From the NCBI RefSeq assembly GCF_000209165.1, contig NC_009046.1, positions 1,488,001 to 1,552,000 on the forward strand: DNA of 64,000 nt. The letters are read 5' to 3'. Made by a program: the position numbers and the translations under genes. This stretch comes from Scheffersomyces stipitis CBS 6054. Taxonomy: Eukaryota > Ascomycota > Pichiomycetes > Serinales > Debaryomycetaceae. Below, in pieces: positions 1 through 9,230 of this stretch. Every line of letters starts with the position of its first letter. Position 1 is the first letter of the stretch. The notes under the pieces are model-generated. The model ran no database searches. It was not told the origin of the DNA and saw only the letters and a program-made list of their open reading frames with translations.

Positions 1-586
1 CATCTCCGAAGCTCACAATGTTCAGAAGGGCGAATACGTTTTGGTATGGGCTGCTGCTGGAGGTGTTGGTAGATTCTTGGTGCAATTGATCAAGGAAAGA
101 GGTGCACACGTCATTGCTGTGGCTTCTAGTGCCGAAAAGCTTCAGATTGCCAAAGACTTGGGAGCTGAATACACTATCAACTACACCAACGAAGATGTCG
201 CTGCCAAGGTCAACGAGATTACCAAAGGTGAAGGTGTTGCAGCCGTTCTTGACTCTGTTGGAAAGGACACTTTCGAGACTTCGTTAGCCTCTCTTGGCAG
301 AAAGGGAACCTTCATTAGTTATGGTAACTCTTCTGGTACTGTCCCTCCATTGGCAATCAACAGGTTGTCGGCCAAGAACATTACTATCTCCAGACCACAA
401 GTCTTTGGATACACCGCCACTCCAGCGGAATGGGAAAAGTACACCAGGGAATTGTTCTCCAAGATTGAGACAGGTGCCCTTAAGATCGAACTCCACTCAG
501 CTCCTTTCCTGGACTACAAGAAGGTCGCTACTGACTTGGAATCCAGAAAGACCACCGGTAAGTACGTCTTGGAAATCCCACAGTAG
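1..586 (+). CDS. ZTA1: Zeta-crystallin-like NADPH:quinone oxidoreductase, 5' truncated
   Basis: C-terminal 194 codons of a medium-chain dehydrogenase/reductase of the quinone oxidoreductase (zeta-crystallin, Zta1) family; the frame is open to the left edge (first full codon at 2-4). The Rossmann motif AAAGGVG lies at codons 17-23 of the visible part, followed by the coenzyme-fold pattern (ERGAHVIAVASSAEKL, LGAEYTINY, VLDSVGKDTFE) typical of this family. Members reduce quinones with NADPH and work in the oxidative stress response, usually in cytosol and nucleus. The protein ends in TGKYVLEIPQ, close to the normal family end, so the 3' end is intact. About half of the gene, including the catalytic GroES-like domain, lies outside the window. 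The family is certain; the exact ortholog is less so because the N terminus is missing. Confidence 0.88.
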   Translation, partial: ISEAHNVQKGEYVLVWAAAGGVGRFLVQLIKERGAHVIAVASSAEKLQIAKDLGAEYTINYTNEDVAAKVNEITKGEGVAAVLDSVGKDTFETSLASLGRKGTFISYGNSSGTVPPLAINRLSAKNITISRPQVFGYTATPAEWEKYTRELFSKIETGALKIELHSAPFLDYKKVATDLESRKTTGKYVLEIPQ

Positions 587-916
587 ACTCTTTAAGTGAA
601 TAGCGTGATATTCTACATAGTGTATTTATGTTAGAGTTAATAATTCAATTGTCCTATCATATGGTAACTGTGATCTCCTCTACAATATTAGATTTTTCTA
701 ACATTAATATTCTATCATAATCATTAAACTATGTAAATGCTATGATTCGTAAGCCAGATCAATATCATTATTCATCTAAAAGCAGTATTTTTGCAGATAT
801 GACAGAGTTCAGTATCATTAGTAAATATCCACATCGCCATTAATAAATCAATATCTGACACTTTCATTACTGTATTGTCCTATTATTGTGCGATTTTCTT
901 CAATTTTTCATAGCCT
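587..916. other. Convergent intergenic region
   Basis: AT-rich 330-bp stretch between two convergent stops (ZTA1-like and CBS protein). It should hold both 3' ends; I see no gene, RNA or repeat in it. Confidence 0.6.
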
Positions 917-1468
917 TTACAACTTGGGTCTTGCCTTCTCGTACTTCATCAAATCCTCCGGAGTGGCCACACCGTACACAAAGTCGCCGTCGTCGTTGGT
1001 TATTATAGCAAAGTACATTCCCGTATTGAAGAAGTCTGCAAGCTTCTCCAAAGGTGAAAATGGTGTCAAAACATGGTACTTCTTCCCCTTAGGATTTTTG
1101 GGCTTGTAAATGGTACTATTAAGCGGAGTCTTCGAAGGCTCTTTTGCCGTTTGCCTGTGTTCTTCTTCGTAGTTCTCTCTGCCTTTCTGACTGAACCAGA
1201 GCATGAAGTTTTTAGTTATGGGCTCTAACGTGCTTTTTGGGTTCTTTTCTAATGTTTGTGCTACTTCCTCAACATTCAAAACTCCCAACAAACGTCTGTT
1301 GGACTCATGGATCACTGGCAAAAATGTGAACTCATTTTCGTATGCTATTTCCTCAGCTTCAAGAATAGAAGTAGTGGGGTTGATGGAGATGGCTGGACGG
1401 ATATCGAGATCCTCGATCGTAGCACCACGGTAATCACGAGGTTTGAATTGTGGGGTAGTAGGCGACAT
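917..1468 (-). CDS. Small CBS-domain pair protein
   Basis: 183-residue protein. I start it at the ATG at 1468; the frame extends upstream only through non-ATG codons. Residues about 15-75 form a first CBS motif (SILEAEEIAYENEFTFLPVI, then LLGVLNVEEVA) and about 130-180 a second (PLEKLADFF, YFAIITNDDGDFVYGVATPEDLMKY), separated by a basic linker. Paired CBS (Bateman) modules usually bind adenosine nucleotides or S-adenosyl compounds and regulate partners. No catalytic domain is attached and there is no signal peptide or membrane segment. Similar stand-alone CBS proteins of 180-200 residues occur in fungi, but I do not know a characterised function. The promoter (1469-2240) carries a CACGTG box and one copy each of two recurring words. 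Confidence 0.7.
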   Translation of the reverse strand: MSPTTPQFKPRDYRGATIEDLDIRPAISINPTTSILEAEEIAYENEFTFLPVIHESNRRLLGVLNVEEVAQTLEKNPKSTLEPITKNFMLWFSQKGRENYEEEHRQTAKEPSKTPLNSTIYKPKNPKGKKYHVLTPFSPLEKLADFFNTGMYFAIITNDDGDFVYGVATPEDLMKYEKARPKL

Positions 1469-1630
1469 GTCTAGGAGTCTGACCAACTTTCAAATGCAAA
1501 AATAACGCTTGAAAAGAGAACTATCGAAATCTAAAAAAGATTGCCATATTGAATTCTGAAAAATTCTAAGAGTGGTTTCTTAACTATGGGAGCCGACATA
1601 TGGTTGGTGTTGCGACATTTTGAGTCATGT

Positions 1631-1636
1631 CACGTG
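1631..1636. promoter_or_regulatory. CACGTG E-box (Cbf1/bHLH-type)
   Basis: Palindromic CACGTG inside TCACGTGA, about 165 bp upstream of the CBS-protein ATG. This is the consensus of Cbf1-like bHLH factors; occupancy is inferred. Confidence 0.35.
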
Positions 1637-1688
1637 AACATATAAAACCTATTCTACCAGTATAGAAGAATATACACTTTGTGGAAGA

Positions 1689-1712
1689 TTATAGACTTAT
1701 AGACTTATAGAC
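1689..1712. repeat. 8-bp tandem repeat, 3 copies
   Basis: Three perfect consecutive copies of TTATAGAC in the upstream region of the CBS-domain gene. A short microsatellite with no known role. Confidence 0.7.
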
Positions 1713-2240
1713 TACATATATGTGTTCAATTGGATTACTTCCAATATTCAAAGTTCGCAAACTTAATATATTTGGACAAACTGTTTAATCATGAAAGTTG
1801 ACCAGCACACGGAAATTGTGTTTTATTGATTTTGCAACTAAATTTGAAAGAGACGGCATATAGTGTTATCAATGGATCTCTTCAAGCGCTATCTTGATCC
1901 CACTATAGTTACAAAGGAATGGTTTTGAAACTAGAATTCAGATAATGGCTAATATGTGCTTGACATCCAGACCAATTTCAACTCTATATTAGAAAAATGG
2001 GCCATTTTTCAGCACCTAACGTCACTTCTTCTGACATAAGTCTACGGCATATAATCACTTCCAACTACGGCTGCGAAATTTTGACAGATTTAAAGACAAA
2101 TCTGATAATTTATTCCACAATTTAATAGAGATACGACTTCATCGAATAATTGATATAAGTTGTATATTAATTAGATTTATTAATTAGATTTCATTACGGG
2201 CGTAATAAATAATAGTCACTATCCATATAAATATATGTGG

Positions 2241-3893
2241 TCAGGCAGCTTCTGCGGTTCGATACAGCTTACTGTTGCTGTGGTGGTTAGCTTCGTCAGA
2301 CTTTTCCACCTCTCCTTCTTCTCTTGCTACTCTTCTCCACACTTCTTCGTTATTTCCTACATCCAACATGCCGATTCGCATAGTGGCCAAGAGATTGACT
2401 GCTGCTGTCAGATGGCCATATACACCTCCGTAGAATGCTTTGGTGGCATCTTTACCGTGAGAAGCTTTAAGAAGCGGGACTCCTCCGGGATGCTGGTCCA
2501 TGAACGGTGTGATATCGTGGATGATGTTTTGGATTACTATATAGATGCGGTCCTTGTTTGAAGAAGAAGCTATGATACGCTTGAAGTCATTAGGCGTAAT
2601 AAGTGGGAGCTTAGAGATGGGTGTACCCCAGTTTAGTTGCGACTTCATCCGGTTGATTACCTGTTGCTGTTGCTGGATTCTGAGCTGTATAATCAAGTTT
2701 TCCGGCGTTCTACACAATTCTTCCACTAGGCCCAATTTATCGATAGTCCAGATAAACCACTTGGTAGGATCATATGCAAAGAATGACGAGGTACCTCTGT
2801 AGTCGTGTGGAAACTCGTGGTGGTAGTTCTGATGAGCCTGGCCATATGTGAGGAACGAAACTAACGGGTTGTTGCAGTTTTGGGACGAATTCTTGTCGTT
2901 GAAGGGCTGGGTAGGAATGGTTACCTGAACACTTTTCAAGTGGCACACCGACTCCGTAGAGAGAAGTGACTGTTGGCACCAGAACAACCGCAATAAGCCT
3001 GGATAGATGATACCGTGTACTACAGTATCGCTACAGAAGAACACAGTCACCAAGACGGGTACTACAAATGATGTCAATATGAAAAGTACAAAGTAGTGTC
3101 TTTCCTGCCACGCTAGCAACTGCTGAAGCGGCTCGTCGTAATTGCTGTTGCGGGCAAAATCGTCCAGGGTGTACTCGCTGTAGTCCTGATCATCCTGATC
3201 TACGTTTACCTCGTTTACTATTGCATTCACTTCCGGATTCTTGGGGAATTCCTGTTCCATGAACTCATTGTAGAAGCTGGTGATCTTGGGTTTTCGGATC
3301 AACCACCCCCAATGAGCCCACACAAAGCCCCGCTTGATCAGATATGGGTCCTTTTCAGTATCATCCGTAAAGTGGTGATGTGCCCTATGCAATGAAGCCC
3401 ACCATCTTATGGGTCCCAAGCCTACGGAGGAGCCGAATATGGCGAAGAAGTACTTGACCCAGTTGTAGCGGACTTTAAAGGAGTTATGGGTAAAGTACTT
3501 ATGGTAGCCTGCTGTGAATGCCAACATGGTCAAGTTGTAGTAAATGCAGCAGAACACCAAGGTGTCGTTGTTCTGAGGAATGAAGCTCTCACCAGTGCGC
3601 AACAAGTATATGAATGCTAGCAATGGTAGAACTGCTACCGTGAAAGTATAGGAGTAGTTGATTCTACGCAACAAGTCTCTCTTTCTACGACGCATTTCTT
3701 TCATGTGGGTGTTCTTGAGTTGTGAAGCATGACTGATAAACTGGTTGGCAGAGCCGGAATGGGCCATCAGCAGCAGACTGGACTGGTTGTGGAGATGAGC
3801 CGAGGCCTGCGAAATCTTGACTTTTCTCTTTTGCACCTTCAGAGCGACTCGGGTCGAGCCAGTCGGACTGGGACTGCTACCCGGTTGAGTCAT
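2241..3893 (-). CDS. OLE2: Acyl-CoA delta-9-type desaturase with C-terminal cytochrome b5 domain
   Basis: 550 residues starting at the ATG at 3893. An N-terminal basic leader of about 80 residues precedes hydrophobic segments near 83-100 and 113-130. The three desaturase histidine boxes are present: HKYFTH, HRAHHHFTD (after RWWASL) and HQNYHHEFP. More membrane spans follow around residue 265. The C terminus (about 430-530) is a cytochrome b5-like domain with HPGG and the second heme histidine in GGVYGH. This fused architecture is that of fungal Ole1, the ER enzyme that makes palmitoleate and oleate. The sequence is more diverged than a true Ole1: where Ole1/SCD enzymes have NSxxH before GTQPFDD, this one has ESVCH and IPTQPFND. 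I therefore assign it to the Ole2-like paralog group of CTG-clade yeasts; its substrate may differ from stearoyl-CoA. Confidence 0.82.
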   Translation of the reverse strand: MTQPGSSPSPTGSTRVALKVQKRKVKISQASAHLHNQSSLLLMAHSGSANQFISHASQLKNTHMKEMRRRKRDLLRRINYSYTFTVAVLPLLAFIYLLRTGESFIPQNNDTLVFCCIYYNLTMLAFTAGYHKYFTHNSFKVRYNWVKYFFAIFGSSVGLGPIRWWASLHRAHHHFTDDTEKDPYLIKRGFVWAHWGWLIRKPKITSFYNEFMEQEFPKNPEVNAIVNEVNVDQDDQDYSEYTLDDFARNSNYDEPLQQLLAWQERHYFVLFILTSFVVPVLVTVFFCSDTVVHGIIYPGLLRLFWCQQSLLSTESVCHLKSVQVTIPTQPFNDKNSSQNCNNPLVSFLTYGQAHQNYHHEFPHDYRGTSSFFAYDPTKWFIWTIDKLGLVEELCRTPENLIIQLRIQQQQQVINRMKSQLNWGTPISKLPLITPNDFKRIIASSSNKDRIYIVIQNIIHDITPFMDQHPGGVPLLKASHGKDATKAFYGGVYGHLTAAVNLLATMRIGMLDVGNNEEVWRRVAREEGEVEKSDEANHHSNSKLYRTAEAA

Positions 3894-4346
3894 GTGATAC
3901 TATATGGATATTATGAAGAAGAAAGGATTTAGAGGAAAAGGATACAGAATTGAGTAGATATAGAGTGAATTAGTGATGCAAGAGTTTTAGTAGTGAAAAA
4001 TTAGATCTGTGGATAGTGCCCAAATCTGGAGAGTCTGGCTGATGTCGTTGCGCGCTTGTTGAGTAAAAAATGTCGCGCTTCACAACTCCAAATTCACCAT
4101 GAAAAAGTCTGTTGTTTCCATAATAAAGACTCTCTTTCTTCTTTCTCAAGCACAGAATACTCCAATCTCAGCCGCAAAAGCTTGTAAAATCATTCGAAAT
4201 TCACACAGATAACTGCAAAGCAACAGCATCAACAACCACTTCAATCTCATTCCCGTAGCCAAGAGAACACCGTCTTACACATTCTTCAAATTCATTTCAG
4301 ATTCTCTCAATTATCTTTTTATATTCATTACATTCGACTGCAAAAG
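3894..4346. other. Divergent promoter, OLE2 / RSC6-like
   Basis: 453-bp shared upstream region. AATGTCGC lies at 4069-4076 and a pyrimidine-rich tract at about 4130-4150. No other feature seen. Confidence 0.5.
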
Positions 4347-5741
4347 ATGCCACCAATTCCACAACGTCACGCTCCAGTCGTCAACAAACCTCGTCCTGCT
4401 ACCAATGCGACACCAGCACTCTCATACACGCCCACAGACACTTCGATCCCCCCTAGTCTCTACTCCAAGATTCCTAGCTTGGAGCTCTACAAAAAGCTTG
4501 AAGATGCTGAACGCGGAATCGATTTACTTATTCTGAGAAAAGCACTCGACTTCCAGGCCATTCAACAGAAGACGATTCACCCTTCTAATTTCAAAGGCGA
4601 GACTGGCGTGTTACGTGTCTTTGTCTACAACACCTGCGACAACCAACCTTGGCAAAAGCAATTGCTTCACGAACAGGGCATGCCTGTAGCAGATGCCACT
4701 TCGGCGGAGGCTTCGTGGACATTGCGTGTAGAAGGTCGTTTTCTCGGTGATCATAAGCAAGATGCTATCAACCCCGAAACGGAAGCATTGAAGTTCTCGT
4801 CGTTCTTGTCGGCTCTCTCAATCGACTTGCTTCCCAACGACGATTACCCGGCTCTCCAAAACTCGCAGTCCAACATCATCGAGTGGAGAAACGACCTCGT
4901 AGACCAGAAGCCCAACTCTGCCAGTTTTGATGGCTTGGATATCAAACGTAACGGTGTATTCAAGATCAACACCAAAATCGCTCTTTTGGTCAAGAGCCAT
5001 GCTGCGACATTCAAGCTCAGCGACGAAATGGCCCAGTTCACAGGAAAGCATGAATCAACACAACAGGAGTTGATCTATCTCGTATGGCAATATGTTTTGT
5101 ATAAAAATCTCTTCCGTAAAACGGAATCTCTCACCAAAGTCGATGCAGTTTCTACGTCGAACATCGTCACTGAACCCATGAACCAGGACGACGATGAGGA
5201 CGATCTCACTGTAGTTCAGGCTGACGAAGTGTTGCAGAATCTCTTGAATGTGAAAACCTTCAAGTTCTCTGATTTGTACAAGTTGTTGCAACCTCATTTC
5301 AAACCCAGGGCGCCTGTAATCATCGACTATACTGTGGATACAAGTAAGTCGTCTACTTTGGGCCAGACAGTGATTGATATTCCTATCGAGTTGCCTTTAA
5401 ATCTCTCAAAGATCCAGAAGGAGTTGGTAGATCTCAACAAGGTGGCGTTTGAAAACCTCACCAGGGCTGACAACACCATACTGCAGTTGAACTCAAGAAT
5501 TTCTTTGGGTATAGTAGCTCTTCAAAATGCTCATGGTAGAGAAAAATTCTACAGAGAGTTGAGCGAAGACCCAGTCAAGTTCATAGAGAGTTGGATTGAA
5601 ACTCAAGCTGAAACCTTGAAGGCACTTAAGAGCGACGAGGGCTACGACGAAGAGCTCGTCAGAAGAGCAAAGTATTTCGAAGACAACGAGCACTTGATCA
5701 GAGAAAAACTTGATCTTTTGCTTGGAGCAAGCAGATTCTAG
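4347..5741 (+). CDS. RSC6: SWIB-domain subunit of a SWI/SNF-family remodeler (Rsc6/Snf12, BAF60 family)
   Basis: 464 residues. After a Pro-rich leader come SIPPSLYSKIPSLELYKKLEDAERGIDLLILRK and a helical region, then SWTLRVEGRFL, both typical of the BAF60/SMARCD family. The SWIB/MDM2-like module covers about residues 215-330 (LSDEMAQFTGKHESTQQELIYLVWQYVLYKN ... FKFSDLYKLLQPHF), split by an acidic loop (DDDEDD). The C-terminal part is helical and charged (FYRELSEDPVKFIESWIETQ). BAF60 proteins are structural subunits of SWI/SNF and RSC chromatin-remodelling complexes in the nucleus. The length is closer to Rsc6 (about 480) than to Snf12 (about 570), so I prefer Rsc6; Snf12 cannot be excluded without a tree. 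It is convergent with the Ioc3-like gene, 136 bp between stops. Confidence 0.85.
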   Translation: MPPIPQRHAPVVNKPRPATNATPALSYTPTDTSIPPSLYSKIPSLELYKKLEDAERGIDLLILRKALDFQAIQQKTIHPSNFKGETGVLRVFVYNTCDNQPWQKQLLHEQGMPVADATSAEASWTLRVEGRFLGDHKQDAINPETEALKFSSFLSALSIDLLPNDDYPALQNSQSNIIEWRNDLVDQKPNSASFDGLDIKRNGVFKINTKIALLVKSHAATFKLSDEMAQFTGKHESTQQELIYLVWQYVLYKNLFRKTESLTKVDAVSTSNIVTEPMNQDDDEDDLTVVQADEVLQNLLNVKTFKFSDLYKLLQPHFKPRAPVIIDYTVDTSKSSTLGQTVIDIPIELPLNLSKIQKELVDLNKVAFENLTRADNTILQLNSRISLGIVALQNAHGREKFYRELSEDPVKFIESWIETQAETLKALKSDEGYDEELVRRAKYFEDNEHLIREKLDLLLGASRF

Positions 5742-5877
5742 AGATCCTACAGAGTATGCGAAAATTGTTTCGTTCTCATTGTATTAATATATATGTTACA
5801 ATCGTTAGCTAACCTTTTCTTCCGTAGAAATCAAGTTTTCAAATTGTTTTCTAATTTACAATAATGTACAATATCCT

Positions 5878-8562
5878 TTAATCCTCATACTCTTCTTCAT
5901 CATCGTCTTGCACTTCTAATACTTCGTCATCTTCGTAATCGTCGTCGCCCGCTTCTTCATGATGTTCAATTACCCCTTCTTCTTCTAGCATGGCAAGATA
6001 CTCTTCGGACGCCTTGGCATCACTGTAGTTGATGGATTTCAGTCTCGAGCTCCGCTTCTCTGACTTAGCAGCAGTTACTTGAAGATGTTCTTGTTCCGAT
6101 ACTAACGGCAAAACAGATGACAAGTAGTCATGAAGGTTCAACGCTGGCTTGTAGATCATTGAAGTCATAGGAATGACAGTTGGAGCAGACACATCGCTGT
6201 TTATTCCCAAACGACTGGCCAAGTAGTCTACAAAATTAGCAAGCTCTTCACTATTTGAGGCTACTTCATACCAAGTTGAACCAGGTTGCACAGTTAAAGA
6301 TTCGACTTCTTTTCCATCTTCGTCAAACTCTATTCCATCGTTAGTTAAAGCACCAACCAACATGCTATATACATCTTGAACATAGAGCTTGAAGTTCGAA
6401 GGAAGCTCTACTCGTAAGCTGGCAGAAGTGGACCAGGTGGTTTTCATCTTTTTGATGGAAGATAGACCACCGTTGTCTTCACCCCACATACGGCAGAGAA
6501 AAAACCTTCCAGCATGGAAACCCAAGTCGCCAACCAAATGCTCATTCAATCTTAGTTCCAAGCAATGGTTAAGGGGATTGGAAGTTGGATCGACATATTT
6601 GACACCTTCTTCAGATTTACGTTTAGACAACTTGATCTCTGCCTCCTTCTTTAAGGCTTCAGTGTACTTGAAACCCTTGAGAATGGAAACAGCAGCATAC
6701 TGCGAATCTTTGTCACCCGGAATGTCTTGGGCTTGGAGGTTCTGCGAAATATAGTTCTTCATCAAATCCGAGGAAGTCAAACTCCATTGAAGCAAAGTAC
6801 GCAAGAGAATCAAACGATCCACTGGGTTCTCTAAGCCTTCCAATCCATATCTTTCAAACTCAGTTGAATAAAACGGATTGTACTTAACTTTTGGCTCTAT
6901 TGTTTCTGGAATCTTAGATAAAAGAATCTCTTTACTGGGATCTACTGGACTAAACGTAACCTCTTCAATCGCAGTCTTCTCCGCTGAAGGAATCGGTTGT
7001 TCTTTCCATTCTTTGGGTAATCCAAGTACGACCGACATCGTCTTCAATTCCGCAATTGCTTTCCCATGTGAGTGGATAGGCTTTTTTCTGTTCAAAACCA
7101 AAGTAAGAAGTCTATAGAAAAGTTGATTCATTTCGTCCGATACATACTTTGGATCATACTTGCGATCTGACTGGAAGCTTTCTTCTACTTTTTCCTCATT
7201 TAGACCCTGTTCTTCATTTCCATTTTCTTCGGATTCTTTGCCTAGGGCAAAAATTGGTAAACTGAGTCCTTCCTCTATGTTTTTAGGACCTATTCCATAT
7301 ATGTCTGTCACCTTTTGAAACTTCATCAAAAATGCGACGATAGTCAAGATGTCACTAGCATAGGGTGATTCCTTAACAGGGAAACCCAATGCGATCTTTT
7401 CAGAAGTAGCGATGATGTTCTGTGGTGCATTGAGGATATTTTCATCGTACAAGTCATAATGAAGTCCAATCAATGGTCCCGGTAATTGACGACTCAAACG
7501 GTTTACTGAATTAAGAACGGTGGTTCTACTCACCGATACGAGTCTGGAATTTTTCAGTCTCTTTGAAGCAGTTTGACTATGTTTTATTTTCCTCTTCAGA
7601 GTCTCAAGTAAACTTTCAACTTGTTTACCGGTTTCTGGTTTACTACCTTCTTTTTTATTCCTCTCTGATTTAGTTGCTGTTCTCTTTTTTTCTGACTTCT
7701 TAGTCTCTTTTGGTTTCTTAGTCTTTTCTGGTAGGCTTTTAGGAGATTCAGTTACTAGATTGCCAGTGGCATCTTCTAGCAATTCTACACTTCCTTCTGC
7801 ATCGTAATCAGATCGTACATCTGGCGTACCCTGAGGTTCTGAGCTCATTTCAGAAATTACCTGCGGCGTTTCTTCGTCCTTAAGCTTAGTATAGACTGCT
7901 GTTTTTTCTTTATCTACAACGAAATTGAGTTGTTGCTGCTTCCTTTTCCTCATAGTAGAAGATGTGACACGTCCTCGTGGGCTCTTTCTACCACCCTGTC
8001 TTCCACCTCTAGAACCTGGACCCTCCAATGGCTGCGAATCCAATCTAAACTTCGATAAAATAGCTCCATTCAAATTCTTCGAAGAAGAGTTTTCAGGTGG
8101 GGCTAAACTATTAGTGATGTTTTTACGAGGACGACCCAATCTTTTAGGTTTTCCACTAGGATCGTATTCTACAAGTTTTACTATAGAGGTTGGTTTTTCA
8201 GCAGGAGGCGAGATTTCTTCGGCGTATGTTTCACTTTGAATGTAGTAGTTCGCAGCAGTATCAACACCAGAACCTCCAGAAACACCAGATGATCCACCAC
8301 CTATTACAGAAGTACCAGAATCACCAGAAACCATACTATTGAATTGGATCAATGCAGCAGTAGCAGTGCTTTCATCAGCATGGCTGTGTTCTGCAACATA
8401 TTCATTGAGACGAAAGACATTGGCGTGGTCATCTTCGTCTTCATGATGATGGACATGATCATGGTGGCGGTCTAAATCGTTGTGGATGTCGTTGCTTCTA
8501 TCAAGAGTCGAGGCATGGAAAATATCTTGCCCAGTTATAGACGGGTCTAGATTTGCATCCAT
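5878..8562 (-). CDS. IOC3: Ioc3-like chromatin-remodelling factor subunit (WHIM-type)
   Basis: 894 residues from the ATG at 8562; a GTG just before it is in frame but not used here. The order is: an N terminus rich in His, Asp and Glu; an AT-hook-like basic motif (KRLGRPRKN, about residue 140); a long Lys/Ser-rich region to about 330; a folded region from about 365 with LTIVAFLMKFQKV (DDT-like) and DRLILLRTLLQWSLTSSDLMKNYI (WHIM-like); then ELRLNEHLVGDLGFHAGRFFLCRMWG; and a very acidic tail. The arrangement matches Ioc3/Esc8, the linker-DNA-binding partner of Isw1 in the ISW1a complex, which spaces nucleosomes. Itc1 is a less likely alternative because I see no WAC domain. The assignment rests on motif recognition, so it is moderate. 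Confidence 0.68.
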   Translation of the reverse strand: MDANLDPSITGQDIFHASTLDRSNDIHNDLDRHHDHVHHHEDEDDHANVFRLNEYVAEHSHADESTATAALIQFNSMVSGDSGTSVIGGGSSGVSGGSGVDTAANYYIQSETYAEEISPPAEKPTSIVKLVEYDPSGKPKRLGRPRKNITNSLAPPENSSSKNLNGAILSKFRLDSQPLEGPGSRGGRQGGRKSPRGRVTSSTMRKRKQQQLNFVVDKEKTAVYTKLKDEETPQVISEMSSEPQGTPDVRSDYDAEGSVELLEDATGNLVTESPKSLPEKTKKPKETKKSEKKRTATKSERNKKEGSKPETGKQVESLLETLKRKIKHSQTASKRLKNSRLVSVSRTTVLNSVNRLSRQLPGPLIGLHYDLYDENILNAPQNIIATSEKIALGFPVKESPYASDILTIVAFLMKFQKVTDIYGIGPKNIEEGLSLPIFALGKESEENGNEEQGLNEEKVEESFQSDRKYDPKYVSDEMNQLFYRLLTLVLNRKKPIHSHGKAIAELKTMSVVLGLPKEWKEQPIPSAEKTAIEEVTFSPVDPSKEILLSKIPETIEPKVKYNPFYSTEFERYGLEGLENPVDRLILLRTLLQWSLTSSDLMKNYISQNLQAQDIPGDKDSQYAAVSILKGFKYTEALKKEAEIKLSKRKSEEGVKYVDPTSNPLNHCLELRLNEHLVGDLGFHAGRFFLCRMWGEDNGGLSSIKKMKTTWSTSASLRVELPSNFKLYVQDVYSMLVGALTNDGIEFDEDGKEVESLTVQPGSTWYEVASNSEELANFVDYLASRLGINSDVSAPTVIPMTSMIYKPALNLHDYLSSVLPLVSEQEHLQVTAAKSEKRSSRLKSINYSDAKASEEYLAMLEEEGVIEHHEEAGDDDYEDDEVLEVQDDDEEEYED

Positions 8563-9036
8563 CACACCTTTTTTTTTGTAAAATTACGGAAATAAATAAC
8601 AAAATTTATAGATCCACAACTCTTTTCACAATATCTCGCTGTTGAAATACAAACCGTTGTTGTTGAAAGGAGATTAGGCGTCTTATTGAATTATAGCAAG
8701 TTGGAACTTTTCACTCCAAACATAAAATGAGTTACCCGGACAAGCTTTAACCGGCCTCATAAACGTGATGAATTATGCCAAAATAAGTCGACAAAGAGGT
8801 GGGAAGTAGAAACGTTATGTATTAGAGGAAAGGGAACTGATCTACAGAATTTTAAGTGGTTTCACACATTTGTGTGTAACTTCGCTACGAGTTTATATGT
8901 ATCGGGATGAAAGTATATATATATCGAGGCTAGACAGCTGAGAATTTATATTTTATAAAGTCCACCAAAATAAACAACAATTTTACTGTAATGAATGTAG
9001 ACTCTCATCGATTTTCTCATCGATTAGTATCTGATT

Positions 9037-9063
9037 ACAACCACCTCAACAACCACCTCAACA
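9037..9063. repeat. 12-bp tandem repeat, about 2 copies
   Basis: Two adjacent copies of a CAACCACCTCAA-type unit upstream of RFA2. Too short for a class assignment. Confidence 0.6.
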
Positions 9064-9112
9064 ATCCTCTTCGCTTCAACTGATAGAACCATACTCCAGA
9101 ATTCAAGAAATT

Positions 9113-9118
9113 CACGTG
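9113..9118. promoter_or_regulatory. CACGTG box upstream of RFA2
   Basis: CACGTGAC, 113 bp upstream of the RFA2 ATG; Cbf1-type consensus. Binding is inferred. Confidence 0.35.
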
Positions 9119-9146
9119 ACCACTAACCGCGAATTTGGTGTAAGAA

Positions 9147-9152
9147 ACGCGT
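9147..9152. promoter_or_regulatory. MCB element (ACGCGT) of RFA2
   Basis: Perfect MluI cell-cycle box, 79 bp upstream of the RFA2 ATG. MCB boxes are bound by MBF (Mbp1-Swi6) and drive G1/S expression of DNA replication genes, which fits an RPA subunit. Confidence 0.6.
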
Positions 9153-9230
9153 CTTTGCCATGTAAATATTAAGAATTCATAGCTCTTTCTTATATTATCC
9201 ATCTCCAATCTTTTTATCAAAAAATACACA

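Larger units (their letters stand above)
1469..2240. other. Upstream region of the CBS gene, 3' flank of OLE2
   Basis: 772-bp gap. It holds GCGACATT (1612-1619), CACGTG (1631-1636), a three-copy 8-bp tandem repeat (1689-1712) and GCTGCGAA (2070-2077). No open frame of note. Confidence 0.55.
8563..9230. other. Divergent promoter, IOC3-like / RFA2
   Basis: 668 bp. It holds direct repeats near 9003-9026 (CTCATCGATT twice) and 9037-9063, CACGTG (9113-9118) and ACGCGT (9147-9152). A poly-T run adjoins the IOC3-like start. Confidence 0.55.
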
